Assembly (NCBI GenBank): GCA_019237205.1 | Contig: JAFAHO010000145.1 | Coordinates: forward strand, 1-45,650 | Source: Hyphomicrobiales bacterium | GTDB lineage: Bacteria > Pseudomonadota > Alphaproteobacteria > Rhizobiales > Beijerinckiaceae | DNA length: 45,650 nucleotides | Direction: 5' to 3' | In this document: piece after piece, positions 37,993 through 45,650 of the stretch | How positions within the stretch are numbered: position 1 is the first letter of the stretch | How the letters are laid out: the number at the start of each line of letters is the position of its first letter | The notes under the pieces: generated by a model | What the model saw: the letters and a program-made list of their open reading frames with translations, nothing else | Told to the model about the DNA's origin: nothing | The model's database searches: none | Position numbers and translations under genes: made by a program

Positions 37993-38973
37993 ATGACACC
38001 CATCCTTCGTTCACGGGTTCGCGGCGTCGGCGCTGCGCTTCCCGCCCGCGTCGTCACCAACGCGGAGCTCGCGCATCGGGTCGATACGTCCGACGCCTGG
38101 ATCCAGCAGCGCACCGGCATCAAGCAGCGCTATGTGGCCGGCGACGGCGAGACGACCGCGAGTCTTGCGACGAAGGCGGCCGAGGCGGCGCTGCGACACG
38201 CCGGCCTTGAGACGTCCGCGATCGACCTTATCGTCGTCGCTACCTCGACGCCGGACTACACGTTCCCGGCAGTCGCGACCCAAGTGCAGGCGAGCCTCGG
38301 CATCGTCGACGGCGCTGCGTTTGATCTGCAGGCGGTCTGCACCGGCTTCGTCTATGCGGTCGCGACAGCCGACAAGTTCCTGCGCTCCGGCTCGAACAAG
38401 CGGGCGCTGGTGATCGGCGCCGAGACGTTCTCGCGCATTCTCGACTGGAGCGACCGCACGACCTGCGTGCTGTTCGGCGACGGCGCGGGCGCAATCGTGC
38501 TCGAAGCGTGCGAGAGCGATGGGCTGATCGCTTCGCCGGGCGTCATTGCCTCACGCCTCAGGGCCGACGGGCGCCATCGCGCAAAACTCTTCGTGGACGG
38601 GGGCCCCTCCGCGACGATGACCGTTGGCCACCTGCGCATGGAAGGCAAAGAGGTGTTCCGCCACGCGGTCGGCATGGTGACCGACGTGATCAAGGGCTGC
38701 TTCGCAGACGCCGGCGTCACCGCAGACGCCATCGACTGGTTCGTGCCGCATCAGGCCAATCGGCGAATCATCGACGCCTCCGCCGACAAGCTCGGCATCC
38801 CCCATTCCAAGGTGGTCGTCACCGTCGACCGTCACGGCAACACCTCTGCCGCCTCAGTGCCGCTGGCGCTCGCGGTCGCGGTCGAGGACGGTCGGATCAA
38901 GCCGGGCGACCTCGTGATGATCGAGGCGATGGGCGGCGGCTTCACCTGGGGCGCGGCGCTGATCCGCTGGTAG
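37993..38973 (+). CDS. fabH: 3-oxoacyl-ACP synthase III (FabH)
   Basis: FabH starts fatty-acid synthesis by condensing acetyl-CoA with malonyl-ACP. The catalytic triad is Cys116 in [12 protein letters not shown], His253 in [11 protein letters not shown] and Asn283 in [10 protein letters not shown]. The 326-residue length and C-terminal [13 protein letters not shown] are standard. In most alphaproteobacteria ihfA and a MerR-type gene follow fabH; here a 610-bp gap and accessory genes follow instead. Confidence 0.97.
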   Translation: MTPILRSRVRGVGAALPARVVTNAELAHRVDTSDAWIQQRTGIKQRYVAGDGETTASLATKAAEAALRHAGLETSAIDLIVVATSTPDYTFPAVATQVQASLGIVDGAAFDLQAVCTGFVYAVATADKFLRSGSNKRALVIGAETFSRILDWSDRTTCVLFGDGAGAIVLEACESDGLIASPGVIASRLRADGRHRAKLFVDGGPSATMTVGHLRMEGKEVFRHAVGMVTDVIKGCFADAGVTADAIDWFVPHQANRRIIDASADKLGIPHSKVVVTVDRHGNTSAASVPLALAVAVEDGRIKPGDLVMIEAMGGGFTWGAALIRW

Positions 38974-39583
38974 CCGCGACGCCTCCGACCGATCTGCGCG
39001 CGGCTTGGAGGCGGGCGAGCCCTTTCAAGGATTTAGGCGCCACATTCTGCAACTTCGCAATCCCCAAGCCGACTGCTTGTTCCGCGGACGGACGAGTCAA
39101 CTCCGCCCTGCCCTTAAGGGGTTAAACCCAACGCGACTTCTCCGACGTGATTCATCCGCTCGCCGCCGGCGCCTTTTCATCGCCGTTTCGTGCGATTTCA
39201 GGGGCTTGCGGCGCCACTTCCGGACTTTGGGGGCCGCACGGAGGTTTGGCGGTCTCGTGGAAGCCATCGCCTCGAGCCTCACGTTGACCCGACAACACTA
39301 ATTCTGTTTTTCAGAAATAATGACCCGCCGAAACAGCGATACCTCGCCGGCGTCGTCAACCGAAAAATCAATGCGGCCGTCGCGAGACTGTCCTTTTTTG
39401 CTGGCGCCGCCGATCGCATCGTGATGGATTGGCGGAACGCCGCATGCCTTCTGCGGCCGGCCACGCCGACGGGGGCGATTGCGCGCGAGAAAGTCGATTG
39501 ACGTTTGGACAGGCCTTGCTCGCGGAGCGTTACAGTAGGAAAGCGAGATTCTTGACAAAGAAACGGATCTGCTGGGATGGGGA
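38974..39583. other. 610-bp non-coding gap after fabH
   Basis: No credible gene, tRNA or RNA element is seen. Its composition is less GC-rich toward the right end. Landmarks are the perfect 10-bp palindrome CCCTTAAGGG at 39111-39120 and a small TTCTG/CAGAA hairpin near 39305-39319. TTGACA at 39552-39557 has no good -10 partner. The open frames across it start without ribosome sites and have no protein-like composition. This could be the scar of lost genes such as ihfA. Confidence 0.45.
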
Positions 39584-40369
39584 ATGCTCGATAGATTGAA
39601 TTCACTGTGGGTCGGCGAACAGCTCGGATATGTTGAGCGCCTGACCCTGGTCTCGGCGCTGTCCGTCGGCCACCCATTCAGGCTGTATTCCTATACCCCG
39701 GAAAAACTGCGCGGCGTTCCGAATGGCGTGGAGGTCCGCGACGCGAACGAGGTGGTTCCGTACCCAACGCTTGCGAGATACTTTGACGTTGGTTTGGCGG
39801 CGCTCGGCACGGATTTTTTCCGCTATGCCATGCAAGCAAAAGGGTTGGGCTATTGGGTCGATCTCGACCTTTATTTCATTAGGCCCCTGGACTTCGATGA
39901 CGAATATGTCTTCGGTTGGGAGCACGAGACCTCGATAGACGGAGCGGTTCTGCGACTTCCGGCGAATTCCGGCATGGTTCGCGAGCTCTGCCTCATACCC
40001 CAGGTCAACTGGAGACCGCCGTTCTACGGCCCGAGGAAAACGGCCGTCTTCTACTGGAGGCGGCTAATGGAAGGCGACATTCGCCCGGAAAACTATCGTT
40101 GGGGCACATTCGGGCCAATGGTTTTGACCCATCTGGCAAAGAAGTATTGCGTCTCGAAACAAGCCAAGGAACGTTCCGTCTTTTACCCAGTCCGGCATCG
40201 GCATGCCAAATTACTTTGCGGTCCGCCAGAACCGGTCGAAGACCAGCTCACCAAAGAAACGAGAGCGGTGCATCTTTGGCACTCCGTGTTGAACCGGGAG
40301 GCCAGGGTTTCGCCGCCGCCTGGGTCTTACCTTGAGGCAGCCTGCCGGCGGCTAGAACTTGAAGTTTGA
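39584..40369 (+). CDS. GT32-like glycosyltransferase
   Basis: The 261-residue cytoplasmic protein resembles GT32-type (DXD, alpha-glycosyl) transferases. It has LWVGEQLGYVERLTLVSAL and the HPFRLYSYTPE strand typical of this fold, VRDANEVVP, TDFFRYAMQAKGLGYWVDLD with the metal-binding DLD at 93-95, and FIRPLDF. The acceptor is not evident; surface polysaccharide or lipopolysaccharide decoration is the usual role. It stands alone between fabH and the Omp25-like gene, and its last codons include a 12-bp repeat shared with the end of that convergent gene. Confidence 0.8.
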   Translation: MLDRLNSLWVGEQLGYVERLTLVSALSVGHPFRLYSYTPEKLRGVPNGVEVRDANEVVPYPTLARYFDVGLAALGTDFFRYAMQAKGLGYWVDLDLYFIRPLDFDDEYVFGWEHETSIDGAVLRLPANSGMVRELCLIPQVNWRPPFYGPRKTAVFYWRRLMEGDIRPENYRWGTFGPMVLTHLAKKYCVSKQAKERSVFYPVRHRHAKLLCGPPEPVEDQLTKETRAVHLWHSVLNREARVSPPPGSYLEAACRRLELEV

Positions 40370-40385
40370 TGGTTAGAACTTGAAG
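40353..40385. repeat. 12-bp direct repeat at a gene-gene junction
   Basis: TAGAACTTGAAG occurs at 40353-40364 (end of the glycosyltransferase) and again at 40374-40385 (complement of the final codons of the Omp25-like gene), 21 bp apart. The copy in the barrel encodes its required C-terminal strand, so the copy in the transferase is probably the derived one, from a short duplication or recombination event. Confidence 0.65.
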
Positions 40386-41197
40386 CTCACGCCGATGCGG
40401 ACGATCGAGCCGTCGTAGTCATATTTCGCCGCGGCGTAGACATCCGGAAAGAAGCTTCTGGCGGCCAGGTTCGGGACGGTCACGACGTTGCTGCTGCCGA
40501 GGTTGTAGTAGAGGTACTCGCCCCTGAGCGTGACATTGTCGGTGATGGCGTATTCGACGCCCGCGCCGAGCGTCCAGCCAAGCCGCGTGGAGCTTGGAGC
40601 CCCATGCCAGGCAAGGCCAGCGAGGTTGTCGAAGACGTTCACGCGGCCGGCGCCGCCGCCGTAGGCGAGACCACCCGTCCCATAGAACATCAGGCGGTAG
40701 TCCGGGGTGGCGACAAAGCCGATGCGAGCCCGCGTCGTCCCGAGCCAATCGAGCTTCCCCGACGCGTTGACGTTGACGATATCGCCGGGGACATAAACCG
40801 TGAGAGGCGCGCTTGTGAACGAGTAGGTCTTGTTCATGCTCGTCCAGTCGATGTCCGTCTCGACGCCGAACACCGCCCCACCCCACTGCCAATTCATGCC
40901 CGTCTGGCCGCCGCCCAGCCATCCGCTCGCTGCGGTTCCGAGTGTGTCGGGATAATAGGCTGAAAGAAGCGGGAAACTGGCGTCGTAGAGCGTCGTCGAC
41001 CGGCTCCCGGCCCCCAGGACGCCGCCCGCGTTCAAACCGACATAGAAACCGGTCCACGTGAACGGCGGCGCGAAGAACACCGGTTGCGCCGGCGGCTCCT
41101 TCAGGGTCAGGAGGTCGGCTGCATGGGCCATGGGAGGGCCTGAAAGCGCCAGCGCCGCAGCGGCGACCCCGCTCAACCTCAATCGGCGAGCCTTCAT
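40373..41197 (-). CDS. Omp25/Omp31-like outer membrane beta-barrel protein
   Basis: The 274-residue precursor (ATG at 41197 with AAGGAG upstream) has a signal peptide ending MAHAADLL. The mature protein has FTWTGFYVGLNAGGVLG, the standard first strand of the Omp25/31 family, LGTTRARIGFVATPDYRLMF with YGTGGLAYGGG, LGWTLGAGVEYAITDNVTLRG and a C-terminal strand ending GVSFKF with terminal Phe. These are small porin-like barrels or structural outer-membrane proteins of Rhizobiales. It converges on the glycosyltransferase with a 3-bp gap. Confidence 0.93.
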   Translation of the reverse strand: MKARRLRLSGVAAAALALSGPPMAHAADLLTLKEPPAQPVFFAPPFTWTGFYVGLNAGGVLGAGSRSTTLYDASFPLLSAYYPDTLGTAASGWLGGGQTGMNWQWGGAVFGVETDIDWTSMNKTYSFTSAPLTVYVPGDIVNVNASGKLDWLGTTRARIGFVATPDYRLMFYGTGGLAYGGGAGRVNVFDNLAGLAWHGAPSSTRLGWTLGAGVEYAITDNVTLRGEYLYYNLGSSNVVTVPNLAARSFFPDVYAAAKYDYDGSIVRIGVSFKF

Positions 41198-41545
41198 CTC
41201 GCGCTCCTTGCAGAGTTCGACCACGCAGGACGGGATTCCCGGAGCCGAATGAGAGGAGTTGAGCCGGCGCGAGCTTGCGGCAGGCTGACCAGCCGCGTTC
41301 AGCAGGCGGTTTCTCCTAATGAGCGCAAGTCGCTCGATCGAGGTCCCAGACAACTCGGGCGGCGCGTGACTGCCAACTGCTCCCGCAACTATGGCGCTGC
41401 GATTTGGGCATGAATGTTGCTTGGGTAATGTTGGCCCGAGCCGAACGTCGACGGCGCACTGAGAATAGCGCTCGTCGGCGCGCAGCGGCGGCTGAACGGT
41501 AGGCGAAGAGCCCTTTTTTTAGGCGGCGTCGGGGGTGAATCGGGG
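41198..41545. other. 348-bp divergent gap between the Omp25-like gene and the cysteine-hydrolase operon
   Basis: Promoters for both directions must lie here, but none matches the sigma-70 pattern well. A run of seven Ts near 41513-41520 lacks a preceding stem. I looked for a guanidine-type or other riboswitch before the hydrolase and saw no recognisable one. Confidence 0.4.
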
Positions 41546-42262
41546 ATGAGCAAAGTGGCCAAGATCGCCGCCGAGCCCTACGCCTTCGAGTTCGCGCCCC
41601 ACCAGTGCGCGTTGCTCATCATCGACATGCAACGCGACTTTCTCGAGCCAGGGGGCTTCGGCGAGATGCTTGGCAACGACGTCTCGCAATTACGCCGGAC
41701 GATCGAGCCCAATAAGCGGCTCCTCGCGGCATGGCGAGCCGCAGGGTTGCTCGCGATGCATACGCGGGAGGGCCACAGGCCTGATCTCGCCGATCTGCCG
41801 CCGGCCAAGAAAGCGCGCGGACGCAGCGCGACGACCATCGGCGACGCCGGGCCCATGGGCCGCATCCTGGTGCGCGGCGAGCCGGGCCACGACATCATCG
41901 CCGAGCTCTACCCTGAGCCGAGCGAGCCGGTCATCGACAAGCCCGGCAAAGGCGCTTTCCACGCCACCGATCTCCACGCGATTCTTCAGCACCGCGGCGT
42001 CAAGCAACTCGTCGTCACCGGCGTGACGACGGAAGTCTGCGTCAACACCACGGTGCGCGAAGCCAACGACCGAGGCTACGAGTGCCTCGTGCTCGAGGAC
42101 TGCGTGGGCTCTTACTTTCCCGAATTTCACGCCATGGGCCTCAAGATGATCAAGGCGCAGGGCGGCATTTTCGGCTGGGTCTCTAATTCTGAACCGCTGA
42201 TCGAAGCTCTAGCCGCGCTCGGCGAAAGCGGCTCATCGAAACCTCACACAAAGGGGGCATGA
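41546..42262 (+). CDS. Isochorismatase-family cysteine hydrolase
   Basis: The 238-residue cytoplasmic enzyme has the Asp-Lys-Cys triad: Asp27 in LLIIDMQRDFL, Lys135 in DKPGKGAFHATDL, and Cys165 in TGVTTEVCVNTTVREAND. The cis-peptide VTGVTTEVCV and the DKPGKGAF segment are typical of amidohydrolases on small ureido or amide compounds such as biuret or ureidoacrylate, rather than true isochorismatases. Pairing with an NCS2 permease 4 bp downstream suggests import and cleavage of a nitrogen-rich compound; the exact substrate is unknown. Confidence 0.88.
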   Translation: MSKVAKIAAEPYAFEFAPHQCALLIIDMQRDFLEPGGFGEMLGNDVSQLRRTIEPNKRLLAAWRAAGLLAMHTREGHRPDLADLPPAKKARGRSATTIGDAGPMGRILVRGEPGHDIIAELYPEPSEPVIDKPGKGAFHATDLHAILQHRGVKQLVVTGVTTEVCVNTTVREANDRGYECLVLEDCVGSYFPEFHAMGLKMIKAQGGIFGWVSNSEPLIEALAALGESGSSKPHTKGA

Positions 42263-42266
42263 AGCG

Positions 42267-43865
42267 ATGTCAATCACAGCGACGGCGACAGGGCGCGAAC
42301 GTTTCTGGGTTCCCGGCGATTGGAACGCCTTCTTCGGCTTCGGCACCAACATTCTGGTCAACGTCCTCGTATTGACGGGGCTCCTACGCTTCGTCCTGAA
42401 GATGCCGGATTCGCTGGTGTTCGGCAGAATTCTTCCCGCCCTCGGGCTGATGCTGTTTCTCAGCACGGTGTATTACGCCTGGCTTGCCTATCGGTTGGCC
42501 CAGAAGACCGGCCGCACGGATGTCTGCGCCCTGCCGTCGGGCACCAGCGTGCCGCACATGTTTGTCGTCACGTTCGTTGTCATGCTGCCGATCCTGCTCA
42601 GGACCAACGATCCGATCCAGGCCTGGGAGGCAGGCCTCACCTGGGTCTTCGTCCAGAGTTTTGTGCTGATGGCGGGCGGCTTCATCGCGCCGGTGATCCG
42701 CAGGATCACGCCGCGGGCGGCGCTCCTGGGTTCGCTCGCCGGCATTTCCATCACCTTCATTTCGATGCGGCCCGGCCTCCTGGTGTTCGAGACGCCCCTC
42801 ATCGGCCTTGTCTGCTTCGCGATCATCCTGGCCAATTGGTTCGGCGGCGTGCGGTATTTCCAGGACGTGCCGGGCGGCCTGATTGCGATCGCGGCGGGCA
42901 CGCTCATCGCCTGGGGATCGAATCTCTTCGGTCTGGGCTATGGCGGCTTGAGCGTAGCGACCGTCGGCGACGCCTTCTCACACTTTGGCTTCTCGTTTCC
43001 CATACCGGCCGTGGGTCACGTCTTTTCCGGCTTCAAATTCATCGGCGTCATATTGGTCACCGCGATTCCTTTCGGCATCTATGATCTCGTCGAGGCGATG
43101 GACAACGTCGAGAGCGCCGCCGCGGCTGGCGACTCGTTTCCGACGACGCAAGTGCTGACGGCCGACGGCGTCATCAGCCTGATCGGTTGCCTCCTGGGTA
43201 ATCCGTTCATCAACGCCGTCTATATCGGCCATCCGGGCTGGAAGGCGATGGGCGGGCGGATCGGCTATTCCGCCGCGACCGGCGTGATGGTGCTGGTGCT
43301 GACGTGGTTGGGAATCGTGGCCTTGGTCAGCAGCCTGATCCCGGTGGTCGCGATCCTGCCGATCCTGCTCTATATCGGCATGCTGATCGGCTCGCAGGCT
43401 TTCCAGGAGACGCCGAGGAGCCATGCGCCCGCGATCATCCTGGCGATGATTCCGCAGATTGCGGCCTGGGGCAAAACCATGATCGACGGCGCGCTCGGCG
43501 CCGCCGGGACCAGCGCGAACGCCGTCGGCTTCGACAAGCTCGGCGCCACCGGCGTCTTGTACCGGGGCCTGGAGACGCTCGGCGGCGGCGCCACGCTCGC
43601 CGGCATTATTCTCGGCGCGGTCACCGTGTTCATCATCGAACGCCAGCTCGAGAAGGCCGCATGGTTCGCTCTCGCCGGGTCGATTCTGACCTTCTTCGGC
43701 CTGATCCACGCCGAGGACCTCGGCGTCGCACAATCGCCGGTGGTCGCGCTGAGCTACCTTGGCGTCGCGGTGATGCTCTACTCTTTCGCAAAATTCGCCC
43801 ATGTTTCGCCGGCCTCGATCGAGTCGCACGCCCATGGCGAATTGAGGGAGCAGCCGGCGGAATAG
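42267..43865 (+). CDS. NCS2-family nucleobase-type permease
   Basis: The 532-residue protein has about 12-14 membrane helices. It resembles the xanthine/uracil (NCS2/AzgA) group: DVCALPSGTSVPHMFVVTF, VPGGLIAIAAGTLIAWG, the substrate-site segment YDLVEAMDNVESAAAAGDSF and GCLLGNPFINAVYIGHPGWK. It starts 4 bp after the cysteine hydrolase, with the ribosome site AGGGGG inside that gene's end, so the two are co-translated. It likely imports the hydrolase's substrate or a related ureide or nucleobase, driven by protons. Confidence 0.85.
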   Translation: MSITATATGRERFWVPGDWNAFFGFGTNILVNVLVLTGLLRFVLKMPDSLVFGRILPALGLMLFLSTVYYAWLAYRLAQKTGRTDVCALPSGTSVPHMFVVTFVVMLPILLRTNDPIQAWEAGLTWVFVQSFVLMAGGFIAPVIRRITPRAALLGSLAGISITFISMRPGLLVFETPLIGLVCFAIILANWFGGVRYFQDVPGGLIAIAAGTLIAWGSNLFGLGYGGLSVATVGDAFSHFGFSFPIPAVGHVFSGFKFIGVILVTAIPFGIYDLVEAMDNVESAAAAGDSFPTTQVLTADGVISLIGCLLGNPFINAVYIGHPGWKAMGGRIGYSAATGVMVLVLTWLGIVALVSSLIPVVAILPILLYIGMLIGSQAFQETPRSHAPAIILAMIPQIAAWGKTMIDGALGAAGTSANAVGFDKLGATGVLYRGLETLGGGATLAGIILGAVTVFIIERQLEKAAWFALAGSILTFFGLIHAEDLGVAQSPVVALSYLGVAVMLYSFAKFAHVSPASIESHAHGELREQPAE

Positions 43866-43944
43866 GAGGTATCGAAGCCCGGGGCCATGCCGTGCTTCTT
43901 TTCGACCGCGCCGCGCGCCGACCGCCCAATTCGGTGGGGATGGC

Positions 43945-45252
43945 TCACGCCTTGGCCCGAGCAGACCACCATTTGTGCCATTCCATCGTAAATGCGTCTC
44001 GAAGTTCCTCGCGGGGCGGAATCGGTTCCGGCAGCTCGCAACCCTCAATGTCTGAGATCTGAAATGCCAAGCGTCGATGGTCGTTATTTCCGATTTCATC
44101 GGCCGGAATCCACGATTCCGCGCGGAAACAGACAGTGTTTCCGCGATCTACGGGGCCAAGGTTCAGTTTGGTTTGACCCACGGGCAGTTCGATTGTCTCG
44201 GGGCCCCCTGTGTCGAGCCACCAGGTCAGCCGTACGGGCTGCAGCCTGAAGTTATGAAGAATCAGCACTTTAGGCTTTGATCCCATCGAAGTCTCGAAGT
44301 GGATTCTCGTGTGCCCAAAGACGACGATGTATGACTCGTCAAGCTCTGCTCCCTCCATGGTGGAGTTTCTAGCAAGCCAACCTGCGCCCAGCGCGACGTC
44401 CTTCGAAGCGACCACAACCGGACCAATCTCCGGATCGTCTGCTCGGATGTATTTCGTTTCGAGAAGGCACCGATCAAGGCACTTAATCAAAAAATCCTTT
44501 GACCAGCCGCTTTCAAACCACCCATGTTTTCGGATGCAGTAAACAGAAATCGGATCGAGTCTCAAACCCCACGTCGACCACCAGAACTCATTGATCGGCT
44601 CTCCGCAGATCGCGATCTTTCCCCGGTACGTAAGAGCTTGTGTCATCTTTTCAAGCAACGTCCAGGGAGTAACTGCGTGATGCAGACACTCATAAAACAG
44701 TACAATATCGTATCTATCCTTAATGATTAGTTGATCAAACGTCGCTTTGGTCGTTTTGATACTGAGGCCAAGCCTTTGTGACCTTGCACGAACGAGCTCA
44801 ATAAAGTCTCCGTTCACATCGACCGCATGCACGTCAAAACCGAGATAGGCCGCTAACTCCGAAGACAAGCCCCAGCCGCAACCCATATCGAGCAGCTTCG
44901 CGCCACGCCGCCCGTTGGCGAGCCTTAGCGCGCTGTTAAGCCGAATGAGATGAATGGCGAGTTTTGTCGGTTCCGGATGATCATAAGGATTTCGGGCGGC
45001 AATGTGCCTCGGAAGATCAATGGACGTGTGTTCGTTCGCAAACTGGTTCAATTGACGGCCGGAAAGCTCGCGATACAGGCTCAGCTGTTGCTTCAGATAC
45101 TCTGGACTAAACGGATCAGCGCTTTTGTCCACGTGCGTTGTCGGGACATATTCAAAGTCGGAGTAGTATCTTGCCGCGTCTGGACTGCCGGGACCGCCCC
45201 GACGGTCAATCTCAGCGACGAATTCGTTCAGCTCTTCAGAACTCATCTTCAT
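43945..45252 (-). CDS. Class I SAM-dependent methyltransferase with C-terminal extension
   Basis: The SAM-binding motif LLDMGCGWGLSSELAAYLG is at about residues 120-138, followed by DVHAVDVNGDFIELVRARS and the acidic-loop region DIVLFYECLHHAVTPWTLLE, giving a normal Rossmann methyltransferase. After about residue 290 comes an extra beta-rich part (ELDESYIVVFGHTRIHFETS, LRLQPVRLTWWLDTGGPE-like text and VCFRAESWIPADEI) resembling a small carbohydrate-binding or lectin-like sandwich, found in enzymes of surface glycan synthesis. I start at ATG 45252 with GGAA upstream; GTG 45276 is possible. The gene is clearly less GC-rich than its neighbours, suggesting transfer. Confidence 0.82.
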   Translation of the reverse strand: MKMSSEELNEFVAEIDRRGGPGSPDAARYYSDFEYVPTTHVDKSADPFSPEYLKQQLSLYRELSGRQLNQFANEHTSIDLPRHIAARNPYDHPEPTKLAIHLIRLNSALRLANGRRGAKLLDMGCGWGLSSELAAYLGFDVHAVDVNGDFIELVRARSQRLGLSIKTTKATFDQLIIKDRYDIVLFYECLHHAVTPWTLLEKMTQALTYRGKIAICGEPINEFWWSTWGLRLDPISVYCIRKHGWFESGWSKDFLIKCLDRCLLETKYIRADDPEIGPVVVASKDVALGAGWLARNSTMEGAELDESYIVVFGHTRIHFETSMGSKPKVLILHNFRLQPVRLTWWLDTGGPETIELPVGQTKLNLGPVDRGNTVCFRAESWIPADEIGNNDHRRLAFQISDIEGCELPEPIPPREELRDAFTMEWHKWWSARAKA

Positions 45253-45285
45253 CACATCAATTCCGACGGCCCGCACCCGATCGGT

Positions 45286-45405
45286 TCATAGCTTCGCGAC
45301 CCAGCGGCCGGTGCGCCGCCCTTCATACTTCCGCAGTGCAGCAGCCGCGCTCGTTTCATTGCTCAAGCGGCGGCGCGATCTGCTGAACGATCTTTCGGTG
45401 AGCAT
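45286..45405 (-). CDS. Possible 39-residue basic small protein upstream of the methyltransferase
   Basis: The ATG at 45405 has AGGAG six nt upstream; another ATG at 45411 directly abuts it. The product begins MLTERSFSRSRRRLSNETS and ends LRKYEGRRTGRWVAKL, very basic with no membrane helix. It ends just before the methyltransferase start, so it could be a leader peptide or first gene of a two-gene unit. I recognise no family. Real ribosome site and position argue for it; small size and composition make chance possible. Confidence 0.4.
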   Translation of the reverse strand: MLTERSFSRSRRRLSNETSAAAALRKYEGRRTGRWVAKL

Positions 45406-45411
45406 TCTCAT

Positions 45412-45650
45412 CTCCTGCTGGAACGATCCCTAGCCTGCGTTATGCAGCGCCGTGACGTTTCCGCGTCGGTCGGCGGCGCGTTGTGGTGATTTTTTGGAAC
45501 CGTGCTTGCTCGCGGACGCGCGGCATCGTCTCCGGCTTTGGGCCTGAAACGGGTGGAGGGGGTTTGCGGGTTGAAGGGATGGGTTTGAGGTTCGGGGCCG
45601 CTCACGCCCCGTGTTTCAGGTGACGAGGCGCGGGATGCGCTGGAGGGCGA
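45412..45650. other. Unassigned right edge
   Basis: No credible gene is seen. A CGGGGC/GCCCCG hairpin (45593-45611) and an 8-bp inverted pair CCTGAAAC/GTTTCAGG (45543-45550 and 45613-45620) are present but not diagnostic. A promoter for the methyltransferase unit should lie here, yet none is obvious. Confidence 0.35.

Noticed and set aside
36657-38123. 488-codon minus-strand frame opposite plsX and fabH
   Set aside because: It runs antisense to two clear genes with intact motifs; composition is not protein-like.
39190-39677. Open frames in the gap after fabH
   Set aside because: Low-complexity translations, no ribosome sites, and overlap on both strands with each other and with the glycosyltransferase.
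41360-41545. Possible riboswitch (guanidine or purine type) upstream of the hydrolase-permease pair
   Set aside because: I could not find the conserved core of any riboswitch class I know in this stretch.
45408-45605. 65-codon minus-strand frame at the right edge
   Set aside because: Pro/Arg/Thr-rich low-complexity text, no ribosome site, and overlap with the region that should hold a promoter.
45543-45620. Inverted pair CCTGAAAC/GTTTCAGG as possible insertion-sequence ends
   Set aside because: Only 8 bp match, there is no target duplication, and the window ends 30 bp later.

Overview
The window is about 45.6 kb of high-GC chromosomal DNA from an alphaproteobacterium, most likely of the order Hyphomicrobiales (Rhizobiales). 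The basis is the lpxD-fabZ-lpxA-lpxI-lpxB-gltA neighbourhood, LpxI rather than LpxH, the HhH-tailed ribosomal protein S2, the cytochrome bc1 chaperone next to a DUF177 gene, Omp25-like barrels and a GAAC-N7-GAAC LexA-type box. A Beijerinckiaceae/Methylocystaceae-like host is possible, but that is inference. There are no rRNA or tRNA genes, CRISPR arrays, phage genes or intact insertion sequences.

Layout. (1) 1-1574: the tail of an unrecognised gene, a secreted hypothetical protein, and a small accessory patch. The patch holds a 34-residue membrane microprotein whose near-consensus promoter contains a LexA-type operator, and a 146-bp MITE with 23-bp perfect inverted repeats starting GTAA and an 8-bp target duplication, as in the IS66 family. 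(2) 1575-4401, minus strand: rpsB-tsf-pyrH. (3) 4733-7798, plus strand: a NitT/TauT-type ABC exchanger or importer made of a fused double permease and an ATPase with a C-terminal AAA-associated domain, without a binding protein. (4) gltA on the plus strand, facing a long minus-strand envelope operon: frr-uppS-cdsA-dxr-rseP-bamA-lpxD-fabZ-lpxA-lpxI-lpxB (21154 down to 9211). These genes cover ribosome recycling, undecaprenyl-PP, CDP-DAG, MEP isoprenoids, site-2 proteolysis, outer-membrane protein assembly and lipid A. The usual rpsB-tsf-pyrH-frr junction is split, with the first three genes now lying beyond gltA. (5) DUF502 and DUF3775 genes. (6) A five-gene plus-strand copper cluster: DUF2946-like protein, unnamed barrel-like exported protein, CopC, PCuAC chaperone, CopD. 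(7) queF and a 72-residue porin-like mini-gene on the minus strand. (8) A giant 1821-residue polytopic membrane protein with a GH94 phosphorylase-like C-terminal half, followed by the H+-pyrophosphatase gene hppA with a good terminator. (9) bamE (minus), then CBP3-like chaperone, DUF177, plsX and fabH (plus). (10) Accessory tail from 39 kb: a GT32-like glycosyltransferase, an Omp25-like barrel, a cysteine-hydrolase/NCS2-permease operon, and a less GC-rich methyltransferase preceded by a possible 39-residue ORF.

Much of the window serves envelope building: lipid A, BamA and BamE, phospholipid precursors (cdsA, plsX, fabH) and bactoprenol. The likeliest undescribed item is the SOS-type promoter with its microprotein at 1073-1233, which resembles LexA-controlled membrane peptides such as Caulobacter SidA in architecture but not in recognisable sequence.
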